The notes under the pieces are model-generated. The model saw only the letters and a list, made by a program, of their open reading frames with translations, had not been told where the DNA came from and made no database searches. From Isoetes taiwanensis (lineage: Eukaryota; Streptophyta; Lycopodiopsida; Isoetales; Isoetaceae), in NCBI GenBank assembly GCA_021234155.1, contig JAJEKV010000090.1:3973319-4037318 (forward strand): a stretch of DNA of 64,000 nucleotides, written 5' to 3'. Below are positions 1-11,069 of the stretch, in pieces. The stretch's first letter is position 1, and each line of letters starts with the position of its first letter. Made by a program: the position numbers and the translations under genes.

Positions 1-874
1 ATGTAGCAATATAACAGGGGATTCCAGGGGGATTTAATATGGATGTAAAAATAACAATTCTTGAAACCATAGTCTTTATATCTCTAAAACAATCGAATAA
101 ATTGTTATAAAAAAATCCATAGATTCAAGGTAAAAAATAGTCGCATTAGCTCACTGTTGGTTAAAATAGTCTTAGTTAGAATATTGAATTATTTTGGTAG
201 AGGTTTGAGCTCCTGTATTTCATATTCTAAAATTTTAGGCAAAGTCGTATAGAGGTTCGATATTCCCTCAAAACCTTAGGCGAAATCGTATTTCATATTT
301 CAAAATCATAGGCGCCTCTAATCATAAATGACTATAAGCGAAACGAGAGGTACCTAGGGGCCCCAACATACGATCTGGGTCGTAGGATCGACAATCCAAC
401 GACTGTGGTAGTCCAAGGTGCATCTTGTTTAGAATATATAGTAAAATAACAGGGGGTTCCAGGGGGATTTGATATGGATGTAAAAATAACAATTCATGAA
501 ACCATAGACCATATATCCCTAAAACAATCGAATAAATTATTATAAAAAAAACCATAGATACAAGATAAAAAGTAATCGCATTAGCTCACTTGGTATATTG
601 GTTAAAGTAGCCTTAGTTAGGATATTGAATTATTTTGGTAGAGGTTCGAGCTCTCGTATCTCATACTCTAAAATCTTAGGCAAAGTCGTATGGATATTCC
701 CTCAAAACCTTAGGCGAAATCGTATTTCATATTTCAAAATCATAGGCGCCTCCAATCATAAATGACTATAAGCGAAACGAGAGGTGCTCAGGGGCCCCAA
801 CATACGATCTGGGTCATAGGATCGATGAATCCAACGACAGTGGTAGTCCAGGATGCATCTCGTTTAGAATATGC
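1..874 (+). repeat. Tandem pair of a ~436-bp tRNA-like (SINE-like) repeat
   Basis: Two copies (about 1-438 and 436-874) share the same order of landmarks: an ATAACAGGGG start, a GGATGTAAAAATAACAATTC block, a tRNA-like stretch, then a 3' part with GGCGCC and a GTAGTCCA motif. Copy 2 has a polymerase III A-box-like motif TTAGCTCACTTGG at 581-593 and a B-box-like GGTTCGAGCTC at 643-653, about 60 bases apart; copy 1 has the same pair in weaker form near 145 and 203. This layout is that of a tRNA-derived SINE. The short open frames inside are not convincing genes. Copy boundaries are approximate, and the family name is unknown. Confidence 0.55.
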
Positions 875-2245
875 AAGCAGTGTGAAACATGGTGGACATT
901 ACAAGTACTCCAACAGCTGCTGCAAGTTCTGTGCCAGACCTTTTGTAACTGGGTACCTTATGCAAAAGTACCATTTAATAGTGTATTGCCACATCATCTT
1001 GGGACACTACCATGTGGATTTGCCATGAGACAAAAATAAGGCAGTGGACTGCTGCAGATCAGAAGCCCTATAGAAGGAAGAGAAAGCTGGAAGCAAGCAA
1101 AAATTTTATTATGATGGGTTTATTTTTTCTGGATCTCCTACTTTGAAATAACATTATGAAATTTCAGAGTTTAGCTTTCAAAGCACGAGTCGTTTCGACA
1201 AATTGAAAGGTTGCTATAAAGATTTTAAGCTGTATAGCGATTTTGACACCAATAGACCCCCAAATGTCCTTCAATGGACCACCAAAAACCCTCTAATGGA
1301 CCACTGAATACTCACATTTGACCTTTATTGGACCACAAGTGCCCATCAACAGACCATGCATTTAGCTTAATTTTTAATAGTTCTTAAGGTGGGCTATCAA
1401 AGGGTAAAAAATGGGCTATTATTGAATGGGAGTGGGTGAAAGAAGGGCACCCTCCCCTATATTGTAGGCTGCTCATTAAGAGTGCAGCTGTGTTGCTTTC
1501 AACATCTTTTACAGAACAATAACGACTTCATTAATTATTCCTTATGTGATGACAGGTAAAACTAATGATTACCTTTAAGGACTTCAGTATATTGGTAAGA
1601 TAGGTATGTGGCCTTGGTATGGGATAAGGTCATATATGTACTGATAGTCCAATGATACTTGGATGTTCCATGGAGCTATGTTCCAGTGTTATAGTATATT
1701 TGTGATATTGAGATAAGTACAGTGATTACTTATCCAACGAAATCTTATGCAAGCATGATTAGACAAGTATGGCTTATTTAAATGGAACCTCACAATCTAG
1801 TGGCTTAATGGTTCTGAGTGCTTGTAGTTTCTCCTTATACTGGATCCACCGGCATGGGGGTTCTAGAGGATGTATTGTCTAGATATAGTGGAAAGCATCT
1901 ACCAGGCAGATGCTATGGTGCGTACGGTGGATTTTATATGTGTGTTCATACAAACGGTCAGTTATTGCTTTCTGATCAATTTATTTGATAATGCTTATGG
2001 ATGTTGCTAACACGTGGAGTCATATGTCGACCATTTGATAGGCGGCGGGATTACATGTATATTTAGTTACCCTCTATTGTTATCTATCTATGTGGCTTGC
2101 ATGTATATAGCCTTGTAGGAGGCAGTACTTGTTCTATACACTCCGATTGTTAATGTGAATATGAATCGAAATTTCTGGTACTAAATTTTCGTTAATAACA
2201 GTGGCATTAGTGCCTAGGTTGTGGCTTGGATCTTGAGTAGCTGAG
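875..2245. other. Intergenic stretch without a recognisable gene
   Basis: No coding sequence is recognised. At about 1255-1345 the words TGGACCAC/ATGGACCA recur at irregular spacing, a small degenerate minisatellite. The rest is AT-rich unique-looking DNA that may be the 5' part (LTR or leader) of the retroelement whose gag relic follows, but no LTR end could be defined. Confidence 0.4.
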
Positions 2246-3010
2246 ATGGAGCACGTTGAGACTAGTGGGGGCACACATGCTATAGCAGGACATGTGACTC
2301 CTATGGAGGAGAAACCTGATGTACAAGGGTTGGCTGCTCGTGTACGAAAAATACATAAGAACGTGGAATCCATGCAGAGAAGGAATTTTTTGAGTGCACA
2401 GCAGAGCCTCGATGTAGTATTGGACACACAGGCTGTTATGACAAATGTATTGGAGACCCTTGTTGGAAAAGGATGGCCATGGGAAGCCTGTCAAGAAGGG
2501 AAAATCTTGGACGGTGGTAGTTGACCCAGATATACCTGGTACTAATGCTGTTGTAGAGCAGTCACTGAAGAGTTCTGGATTAAGCATAAGTCGTCTCGAG
2601 TGCACCAAGCTCCAGGATTCAGATGGGAAAGGTAATGCAAAGGAAGCGATGGTTTGGATTGACAAGCTAGAGACCTTCTTTGAAGATATCAATAAAGGTG
2701 GCATGGCGCGATCGTTTATTGTGCAAATGCGGCTAACATCAAATGCCTATAGTTGGTAGAATGGTCCTACCATGAAAAATGAGGTTAACACCTGGTCTAA
2801 TTTTAGGAAGTCTTTTTTGGAGACTATACATCTTAGCATGATGCTCATGATGTGCTCGAGAATTTGTGGTACTGTAAACAGACATGTTCCTTCAGCGCTT
2901 ACATTAATAAGATAGGGGGTATATCCATAGGATTGGAGATTTATTTGAGCTTGGCAGGTTGATGTTGATCCAAAACCTGGCACTTGGATCAACCTTAGTG
3001 GATTCTACAT
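2246..3010 (+). pseudogene. Ty3/gypsy gag relic
   Basis: The translation in two overlapping frames (2246-2524 and 2445-2759, continuing past a stop to about 3000) resembles the gag of plant Ty3/gypsy elements. It has an N-terminal helical part, then a capsid-like segment containing EAMVWIDKLETFF, an AYSW motif and a TW-x-FRKSFLE motif, which match the conserved retrotransposon gag fold (AYSWW...TWEEFKKFLE). A stop follows AYSW at 2757-2759, and a frame change lies near 2450-2520. No nucleocapsid or pol domain was found downstream on this strand, so the copy is truncated and dead. Family assignment at the Ty3/gypsy gag level is fairly secure from these motifs; the lineage is unknown. Confidence 0.65.
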
Positions 3011-4399
3011 GGTTAGGACCTCCAAGTTGCTTAAGGCAACCAATCTTGGTGCAAAGTTTGCAAGAAAAGATCGATCACTTTAGGATCCCTAAAGAGAAAT
3101 GAGGCAATTGCACTCATATCTGTATATCTCGAGCTATACTAATCTTTTTCAAATGATTTTTGAAGGAGCAATCAGAGGAAAGTTGTGGTGAGATGTAGGA
3201 AAATTTGGCCCAATTGGAATCTTGGATGACTGGGAAAGGGCTCAAAGTTGGCAAAAATTTTGGCCAGTGCACTTCCCTGAGACAAAAAGAGGTCTTCACA
3301 CTCAAATGATGATATCTCAAGTTTTACTAAACATTTATTGTTGATTTCTGAAATAACTATCAGAGGGAACCATATAGAAACATGAGGAAAGAAGATTGAC
3401 TTAATTTGAAACTTGGACGATGGAAAAAAACGAGTTCAAATAAAAAAAATTGTCAAGTGTCACAAAAATACATCAAGCAAATTCTTCTACCTTGAGTTTC
3501 ATACGGGTTCTTTGCATGATTTCAACTGGAACAGGTCTGAACATGGAGTAATATCATGTGCAAACGATAAGATAATTATTTAGATCACGAAAAATATCTC
3601 TATAATAATGTTTTTGGTAGTAAAAAGTCGTAAAAGTAGTGAAACAACAACTTTTCAAACTTGACAGGGGATTTTCTTTGATATGTCAATCAAATAATCA
3701 TAATCATATTGTGCTCATGCTATTCAATTAATAAACATAGGTAATAAGCCTTGTAAAATAGTTTATGAAGGATTTTCAGCCATGAATCAATGTTTATGGC
3801 TAAGGAACGCTCAAATAGCTCAGGGATCTTCAAGGAATCATGCACAACAGTATTTAAGGATGCTTCCAAACTTTTGCGCCTTTAAATCTTCATGTATTCA
3901 ATCCCCCTGATATATAATTTCTTCATTTGTATTTCCTGTAGGTTAGGTATTAATTTTTAGCATCTTTGTGTTTCTTAAAGGTGGGAATCTATTATTAGAT
4001 AGGTAGCAGCGGTAGTGGCAAGCAGAAAGACGTGATTTGGGCTGGATTCAAAGTTTTAGGGTTTGCGGGCTTCTCTTTCACGAAACTTGCTCGTGTATTT
4101 TCGTATTTCTTTTGTGTTTGTAGACTTCCTTGAGTTTCATCGACTACGGCCAACAACCATGTCCCAACCATCTGTTTGTCCATTTTAGAATATCGAAGTA
4201 CCATTCCTTTTCTCTTGATTGTTCTAATGCAAGGCGCGGAAAACGATCTGAGTCCATTGCCAAGATTCTATTAACATATGTTATTGTCTGCCATAAAAAC
4301 GTCAAGATGCAAAAACCCGGCTTCCGCCTAAAGCATACAATATGGGGTTTGAATTTTAGCTCCAAATTCTTCCAATAAGAAATCGTTTTTGCACTTTTT
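3011..4399. other. No recognisable gene
   Basis: Short open frames on both strands resemble no family I know and carry no consistent codon signal. The segment probably represents decayed retroelement or intergenic DNA between the gag relic on the plus strand and the gypsy integrase relic on the minus strand. Confidence 0.3.
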
Positions 4400-4860
4400 T
4401 AACTGCATCCCATCCTTGTATGGAAAATCCAGTCCCCAAATAGGACATCTATATAGCACAACCGATTTCACCTGCACAACAATTAGAAGCCTTCTCAATT
4501 GCCTTGCTCAAAATTATTATGCACATTGGTGGAACATGTTATAAGCGAACCCTACACAAGGCAAATATTCTTCCCACTTGGATTATTTCTCAAACACAAA
4601 ATTCTTAATATATCCTCCATGATAGTGTTAATTCATTCTTTTTGTCCATCAGTTTGGTGGTAATTTCCGTTACTCATACTGAGGCTTGCTCCCGTTTTAT
4701 GAAATCTTTCCGAAAGTGTCGTAATGCTAAGAAGTTTGCATACTTTACTAAACAATCGACCATCACAAACACTTATATGTGTTGCTGATTTGTTTATGAG
4801 AGTGCAACTATGAAGTCCAGACTTATGCATTCCCACCTTTTCAAAGGTATATGTATTGCC
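4400..4860 (-). pseudogene. Ty3/gypsy integrase relic
   Basis: Read on the minus strand, the stretch ending near 4633 contains LSMSNGNYHQTDGQKE followed, past a stop, by INTIMEDILR. This corresponds to the C-terminal half of the gypsy integrase core ([27 protein letters not shown]), in which the glutamate after QTDGQTE is the third acidic catalytic residue. Upstream, in a shifted frame, VFVMVDCLVKYA matches the VVVDRLTKYAHF segment around the first catalytic aspartate. The middle of the domain with the second aspartate is missing. Stops and at least two frame changes make it non-functional. It lies in the same orientation as the protease and gag relics at 6-8.7 kb and is probably the 3' end of that element. 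Confidence 0.7.
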
Positions 4861-4862
4861 TG

Positions 4863-5930
4863 TAGTAATCCAGACGTATTGCCATGATATTACTAGACAC
4901 CACACCTCTGCCCCATAAAGGAGAACCGGCTCGACCAAGGCCCTAAATAGGTGTGAATGGTGGCCCCAAAACCTGGAATGACCTGGAACAGATGCAGAAA
5001 GCCTTCTTAGCACGAGCCCTTGGGGTAAAATCCACAGTTCCATACCATATCTTGCTCTAAGAGACATGTTTTCTACCCCTTCAAAGGACTGCATTGGAAT
5101 GTCATATTATTTACTTCAGAAGGTGGTCGATATGGGTGATGCATCCAACCTTGCTTTGGTCGTCGCAATGGGTCTCCAACGTCTCAAAGCCTGCTGAAAA
5201 GACAGTGGTTCTCACGTTGGGATGTACAGGCATACAGATGCATGCAGGTACGAACAAAGAAGGATTACAATGCACTAAAGTTGTACCTAGATGCTAGCTT
5301 CCTCGGCAAGCTCTGGGACACAGATGCTCTGACACATGTTAAGATGGCAGACTATCGGTAGCAAGTCAATCCCATGCTCATGAGAGGCCCGCACCAGTAC
5401 TTGCACACCCATTTTTCCATGAAGAAGCGCAGACTTATAGCTTCCATTCGCATGGGTGTGCATCGTCTCCGCATTGAGATATGGCGATGGACTCGGGAAG
5501 CACGGGAGGATAGGCTTTGTCAGTGTTGCCACCACGGCACCATTGAAGATGAATATCATGCCTTTCAAATCTGCCCAGCGTTTGCCCATATTCGGCCACG
5601 GTATGTTCGGTTAGTTGAACCTGACCAGCCGCTGTATGAGTTATTGAATACGGCCTCTGTGGGCTTGTTAAGGTCATACCTCCAGGAGGTTATAGATACA
5701 TGGAATTAGTTGTGTTCTCTGGGGCAGTACTGAATTGTCCTATACAATTGTACAGTGTACCAAGATACTTATTATTGCTAAGGTTTTTCCCTCGAAGACC
5801 CTTCGGGGCAGGGGTTTTTTAATTCTGACAGTAATACGCTTGCTGCTCTCTTTTTGTTTGGGTCCCATAGACAATTGGTCTCCATGGATGATAAGAAATC
5901 TATTCTATTCTATTAAGGCAACACAATTGT
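4863..5930 (+). mobile_element. 5'-truncated LINE with inverted 5' segment
   Basis: The plus-strand frame at 5374-5709 encodes the C-terminus of a LINE ORF2: a basic MKKRRLIASIRMGVHRL stretch, RWTREARE, then a zinc-binding module CQCC-x8-DEYHAF-x2-C. Upstream, LEQMQKAFLARALGV is read on the plus strand at about 4985-5030. The segment that should precede it, HLFRALVEPVLLYGAEVW, lies at about 4880-4985 on the minus strand. The 3' end carries CATGGATGATAAGAAATC and a short (TTCTA)n tail at about 5905-5925. The same protein family recurs at 62641-64000. The copy lacks endonuclease and the reverse transcriptase core and has frame changes, so it is dead. Confidence 0.75.
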
Positions 5931-6156
5931 CATACAAATCCCCAAGGACCTCAGCCCCTAACTTTATTGTCTTTATCCCCCCCTTTTCTGAGGTTAATTT
6001 CTTGCACTTTAGGAAGCTGTGAAAAGGTCTCATATTGACTAATTTTGTGCGCAGGCTTCTTCTCCACTTTCATCTCTTCAATTGTGCACTTCGTGAAATA
6101 ATCAGGATATTTATCTTGTTTAGTATCTTTTTCTTCGTCTTCTTCACATTCATTCT

Positions 6157-6952
6157 TCACATCCACTTAACATCTATAACATCCATGAAATTTAGAATTG
6201 TGTCCTCCAAATCTACAACCGCGTCATCATTAACTCTATACATACCTTCTTCTTTCAAGGACATATCCTCTTGTGGCTCATTAGAGGATGCTACATTCAC
6301 GTATGCACTAACTGCATTATACTCCGGATCATCATCATCGCTACTTTCACTATCCTTGTCACTGGAATCAGATTCTACTTCAAATTGTGCGACAGCTTTG
6401 GGCATTTCGCTCACTGTAATTTCCACCCTATTATTACCATCACCAATAACTAAAATTCCCCTATGCCAATCATGTATTGCTCTGGCCTGCAACAACCATG
6501 GTCGACCTAATAATAATGGATAAGAACATACAGTGGTGGTAGCTCTCAGAACTACATAGTCCTCATAGAACATGAGTGCAAGATTTGCAATCATAGTTTT
6601 TACGCCTGTGCCTAAAGTTTTTACTCGCCTCTGATCAGCCATCCTTACTCTAAAATAAACAGGAGAAGGTGCATGTAGGTTTAATCTTCGAAGAGTGTTC
6701 TGGCATAATGTTAACCCCAGATCCGTCGTCAATCACAGCAGAATCTAGCCCTAAGTCCCCTATAACAACATGCACAGATGGAGATTTCATATCAAACAAA
6801 GAGGGCCATATAGAATTAATAGATACATTCTTCTGCAATCGTAGAGCCGTAGCCACCTCCTTTCTGCATGACGGGGATAAGGACAATAATTGTGCAAAAG
6901 TGATAGTGGGTCTGATATGACCTAGATCGGCCAATATATCATAAGTAGGCAT
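6157..6952 (-). pseudogene. Ty3/gypsy retropepsin (aspartic protease) relic
   Basis: Two overlapping minus-strand frames (6952-6650 and 6732-6157) together cover a retropepsin. The first ends with LGLDSAVIDDGSGVNIMPEHS, where D-DGSG corresponds to the catalytic D-S/T-G motif with Ser replaced by Asp. The second continues with a substrate-binding region and the GRPWL motif (YPLLLGRPWLLQARAIHDWH) typical of the end of this domain in plant gypsy elements. An acidic Ser/Asp-rich linker of about 90 residues follows and stops at 6157. One frameshift near 6690 separates the halves. The active-site change and frameshift indicate loss of function; reverse transcriptase is not found downstream. Confidence 0.75.
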
Positions 6953-7336
6953 ATCCTTGGAAAGTTTTAGAATTTTCTTGTATTTCCTTTTACTCCTTCC
7001 TGATTTCCTAGGTTGCTCTCCAGATCAGCTCCAGATGCTTTCTCGTTTAAAGAAGACAGGTTTTTTGCATGCATAATGCCTTTAAGTTCTACAAATGTGG
7101 GCGTGTCATGCGAAGTCTCTTGGGGTGTATTTTGGGTGTTGCATAATCCTAAAATTTCGGGCTTTTCAAATCTTAGACTTCTACTCCTTCTCTGATTATT
7201 AGGATTTAATTGCATCTAATGAATAGGGCATGAATTCTCCTCTATTGGTTCACATAAATTAGAGTCAACAAATTTTTTTTTTTCCCTTAGACCCTTTACC
7301 TGCAAAATATGATGGAAATATATGAAGACATCTATC

Positions 7337-7600
7337 CTATGAGTGTAAACCATGAGTATTACAGATGCCACACACAGGTTTAAAGCCTATTTCTTTTCGT
7401 GGATTGGGATAATTAGGAGCTATGTGGCCAACTTCGTGGCACCTATAAGGCCTTGTCGGTCTTGGTGATGGTCTTGAAGACCTATTGTTTGCATCCTTTC
7501 TGCCTTGCATAGAAGGGTCAACAGCATAAACTGGTATTAATTGTGGACTATCTTTTGCACTTGTCTGGATATAGTAACTAGGGACACTATAAGGTTGCAC
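7337..7600 (-). pseudogene. Gypsy nucleocapsid zinc-knuckle relic
   Basis: The minus-strand frame contains YRCHEVGHIAPNYP, a decayed CCHC zinc knuckle (normally CYRCGEVGHIAPNCP): the first and last cysteines are lost while the second Cys and the His remain. A second CGICNTHGLHS follows. It sits between the gag capsid relic (8068-8449) and the protease relic, as expected for the nucleocapsid of this element. A proline- and glutamine-containing linker precedes it. Confidence 0.65.
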
Positions 7601-8067
7601 GACTGGTCTTACATTAGTTCTAGGTCCATTACCTCGCTGTTGAAAATAACATTCATCATCTGTATGACTACTTCTTCTAGAATGATTACACCATTTTCTC
7701 GAATTAGTGAAGGGACCTTCATTCGAAAAATGGCCATAACCTTGGCATTGGACACACCATACATTCTTTCGGGGTCCAAGATGTAAATTCCTAGTTGTTC
7801 CATCTTGAGAAGGGCCTCATCAATGGCTTTCTTAATAGTTGCCTAAATATTGAAGGCAGAAAGTTGATTTTGAGATATTTGTGATTGTGATAACCCTCCA
7901 GGAGTTGTATCATACGACATCCTACTATAATCAATTAATTTTGGAGATACATAATGAACATCTATATCCGGACGTTAGGTTTAATACTTTGGACTATTGG
8001 GGCATACAAGCTAGGAATACCGTGCGTATAGGAGTTCATTCCTGCCAATTTTAGTTGAGATGCAATT

Positions 8068-8700
8068 TTAATGGCCGCCTCTAAGGTAGTAGGTCATTGC
8101 AATTTTACTAAAAAAACCCATGTACTTAGGCAGTTCTTTTCTAAAGCATCGAATCTGATACTCTACATCAGGAAGTTTAGGCTTTTTACCTAGAAGTCTA
8201 CGAAATCTATTCATATAGCTTTGTACAGACTCTTCTAGCCACAGTAAAATCTTGTAGTTCATCATCTAGCTTATCTACAAAACCCGCTGGCCTAAAATTT
8301 TCTAAGAAGGCATCTTCCAACTCCTTCCAAGTTGTATAAGTTGTGCTCTTCAACGATTGACGATACCATTCAGAAGCTCCCAAAGTCAAGGTAGTTGGAA
8401 ACCACAATAGTCTCTCTATGTTGGTGTTTTCCTGGTTTGCCTCGCTCACAGTTAGGAAATGGCTTATATGTGCATCTGGATCCTCACCAATCTGACCCCC
8501 AATGTACTATAATGCATACGCCCAGATTTTGTTGGAATGGTTGTTATATTCTGTAAAATTTGGCTTTGCCTGTGAAACAGATTCCTTGAATGAAAATCTT
8601 CCTCCTCTTTCAACTTATGTGCTATCTCCCTTCTTACAGATCTTTCATGTCTCAATTGAGCCTGATGCTCTCTTTGTTCCTTAGTTAGCGAGGGATACAT
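8068..8700 (-). pseudogene. Gypsy gag capsid relic
   Basis: Three overlapping minus-strand frames (8700-8464, 8449-8207 and 8265-8068) cover a retrotransposon gag. The N-terminal frame is rich in charged helix (KEQREHQAQLRHERSVR). The second has the hallmark capsid pattern: LTLGASEWYRQSL, TWKELEDAFLENF. The third continues with ESVQSYMNRFRRL, corresponding to ESVEEYTLRFRR of typical gag. Frameshifts lie near 8455 and 8230. The order leads into the zinc knuckle and protease downstream, so this is the 5' coding part of the same dead element. Confidence 0.7.
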
Positions 8701-9081
8701 ACATCATAGGTATACTATGGGTGGCAAGTCTCAACTACAACAGTGGCACTCTCGCTCTTCTATCTAGTCCGGCGGCGCCTACCTAATGTTGCTTCAAAAT
8801 TCTCACTAATTCTGTCATTTCTATCAAGATTTGCAGCAGATAGGAAATAGCACTTTCTTTCTCACAGTTCTAGTAATGTATGCATTGGGTTAATCCCGCT
8901 TTCATAAGCCCAGTCTGGGTGACACCATAAAAGTACTCAAAAAGGTATTCGACTCTGGCATTGTTGTATTTATTTTGGCATCCAATAGCATTATTTTTAT
9001 CTTAAATTTGAATATTAGCACATCCTTGACATTTATTTTGATTTTTTGTTTTTTGAAGGACCTTGTACTAAGTAGGTAGAA

Positions 9082-9401
9082 ATGAAATTGTCAGTACTTC
9101 TAGAGTCAATAAGAACAATAACATTTCTACTACTAGTTTGTCCAGGTAAATGGATAACGTTCAACAAAGTTACCTTCTCTACTTACCAAATTGAGCAAAT
9201 GTTTATCCTTATAGGGCTTTTCACAAACTCTGGCCATATACCCTTTAGTACAATTATAGCAAGCCAAACACTTAAGCGGTTCTTCCCTGAAGAAGCTTCG
9301 CATTTGCCTTTTATCATTACCTGGAGGGTTGCTTGAATTGCCTTGAGCAATTCAAGCACATGACCCCCATTCTTATTCCCCACCTTTCTTTGCATATTCA
9401 C
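9082..9401 (-). pseudogene. Second gypsy fragment: zinc knuckle plus protease start
   Basis: On the minus strand one frame reads CLACYNCTKGYMARVCEKP, a CCHC knuckle that has lost its histidine and one residue. It is followed by a linker with VTLLNVIHLPGQT, then VLIDSRSTDNFIS, the retropepsin active site (normally VLIDSGSTHNFIS) with Gly changed to Arg. This is the knuckle-to-protease junction of a Ty3/gypsy element whose protease sequence differs from the one at 6.2-6.9 kb. It is therefore a separate insertion, only about 300 bases long and bounded by unrecognised sequence. Confidence 0.65.
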
Positions 9402-10349
9402 CCCTTATTCCTTAATCTACACCGTACGTAAAGTTCCTCGTTTGTGGGGTATGCAAGTACAAAATTTGCTATACTGTATAAGATTTCAAGCGGAATACTA
9501 TATGGTGTTGATTTCGTACGTGCAAAATATAATTATGAGGGCTCTCGCTGCCCTACGTCACCCCCCGTGTGAATATGCACCCAAACCAAAGGGGGTTTAA
9601 GGGGGATTTTAATTTAAATGTGTTGGACCCGATGGTTGTGTTAATTAATATCAATTGGTAGTTATGTGTTGGTTGTTAATGTCAATGGTTGTTATGTGTT
9701 GGGGGATTTAATTTTTATATGTTGGATGTTAATAATTTGTGTTGCAAAAAATTTTTTTTTGGCCCCTTCGGAGCCTTAAGGACGTCACCCACCCCACCCT
9801 CCCGTGTGACAATAATTTTAGAATTCAAACCAGAAAAAAACTAGAATTCATTTGAGGTTTTCATCACCTGTAGCTTTTGAATTTCATCACAATAAAACAA
9901 ATAGAACATAAGTAAAAGTTATCATAAAGATAGAGCAGATTGATCCCATTATTCTGAAAGTCATAAAGTTTGCAACACCCATACACAAACATTTTTCAAC
10001 TGGAATTTAACAGCAGCCTTTGGCCTCCATGGATCCTTGTGGTGAGAAACCAAAGTGGGAAACTTTTCTGCTTGTTAGCACAAGGATCTAGAAGCCTTGG
10101 AATTTGCTTAATAAATGCCTCAAAATCTAAAAATGCATGGTAATTTTTTGCAAGCTTCATTCGGAATGAGCCATAAAACAATATCCAATAGCGCAATCCT
10201 GTATTAATCAGCTGGTAGAATGTGAAAGCCTATCAAACCCGGCCGAAAAATTGCTCTTTTAGCATCAAACAGAACTCTGGATCAAAAGTTATGATAAGAA
10301 ATGTGTTGCCGGCAGGGAAACTGCACTACATGCGCCCTTCAACCCCTTC
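9402..10349. other. AT-rich non-coding stretch with GGGGGATTTAAT-like repeats
   Basis: No gene is recognised. Words such as GGGGGATTTTAATTTAAATG and TGGGGGATTTAATTTTTATA recur at about 9595-9720, together with TATGTGTTGG repeats. They resemble the GGGGATTTAATATGG words near position 30. The block may be part of an LTR or of the repeat family seen at 1-874, but no boundaries are clear. Confidence 0.3.
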
Positions 10350-10480
10350 ATGTGCCCATTATGCACCACACACACAAAAAGAGGGCTTTTGTTGTGAGCC
10401 ATTGGTTGTTGACCATTATGCACCACACGCACAAAAAAAAGGCTTTTGTTGTGAGCCATTAGTTGTTGGCCATTAAAAAA
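10350..10480. repeat. Two-copy ~58-bp tandem repeat
   Basis: A unit beginning ATTATGCACCACACACACAA and containing GGCTTTTGTTGTGAGCCATT occurs at about 10358-10414 and again at 10415-10473 with few differences. An internal GGCTTTTGTTGTGAGCC allows a short hairpin (GGCT...AGCC). No coding role is evident. Confidence 0.7.
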
Positions 10481-11069
10481 AAGGGCTAAAATCAATGGCT
10501 CAGAAATGGTGCACTCTAGATGTACGCATTAGTACATCCATTTGAATACATCACGAAATCATAGGAAAACCTTAGTGAAAAGCGTACAAAAACACAAAGA
10601 AAACCCCCTGTTATTATGCTACATATTGGTGTGCTCTGCGGTATTAAAATTGGTGAATTCTCAGGACGATCCCTGAACTAGGTTATGCAGGAGGTAGAAT
10701 TGCAGCTCTACCTCCTTGAACTTGGTCGGTTTGGCCCAAAAATCTAGACTCTCTGAGCCTAGTTAATGCGGCCTTCTTGCATACCAATAACATTGGTGTC
10801 CCCTAGGCTGCTTGTTAATAGTTGATTGATGGTGTCAAATAATTTTCTTTCACTTTCAACCCCCTCTTTAGCTTGCTTGCTAACTATTCTATTCTATTCT
10901 TTAGCTTGCTTGGCTAACTTGAGTTGCAATTCTTTGAATAGCTTGTTAGTATGTGCTTGCTCAATTTTTGTTTCTGCAACCTGCCCCACTAATTCTCTGA
11001 TCCTTTTCTTTGCATAATCTACCTCCTTCCCCAAAAAAAAAAAAAAAAAAAAAAAGAAACAAATTAGAA

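Larger units (their letters stand above)
4400..8800 (-). mobile_element. Degraded Ty3/gypsy retrotransposon interrupted by a LINE
   Basis: On the minus strand the order is gag (8700-8068), zinc knuckle (about 7450), aspartic protease (6952-6157) and integrase (4860-4400), which is the Ty3/gypsy order gag-PR-RT-RH-IN. A LINE copy occupies the place where reverse transcriptase and RNase H should be (4863-5930), and neither domain is visible, so the pol middle was deleted or replaced. No LTR pair could be recognised by eye. Whether the gag-protease part and the integrase part come from one insertion is an inference from shared orientation and order. Confidence 0.55.

Noticed and set aside
571-660. 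A genuine tRNA gene
   Set aside because: A- and B-box-like motifs are present, but no cloverleaf with a paired acceptor stem and anticodon arm could be drawn.
762-1028. Plus-strand ORF of 88 codons
   Set aside because: It lies in the SINE-like repeat copy and continues into unrelated DNA; the composition is not protein-like and copy 1 does not keep the frame.
6035-6523. Plus-strand 162-codon ORF
   Set aside because: It is antisense to the gypsy protease and its acidic linker; the Ser/Leu-rich composition is that of a shadow frame.
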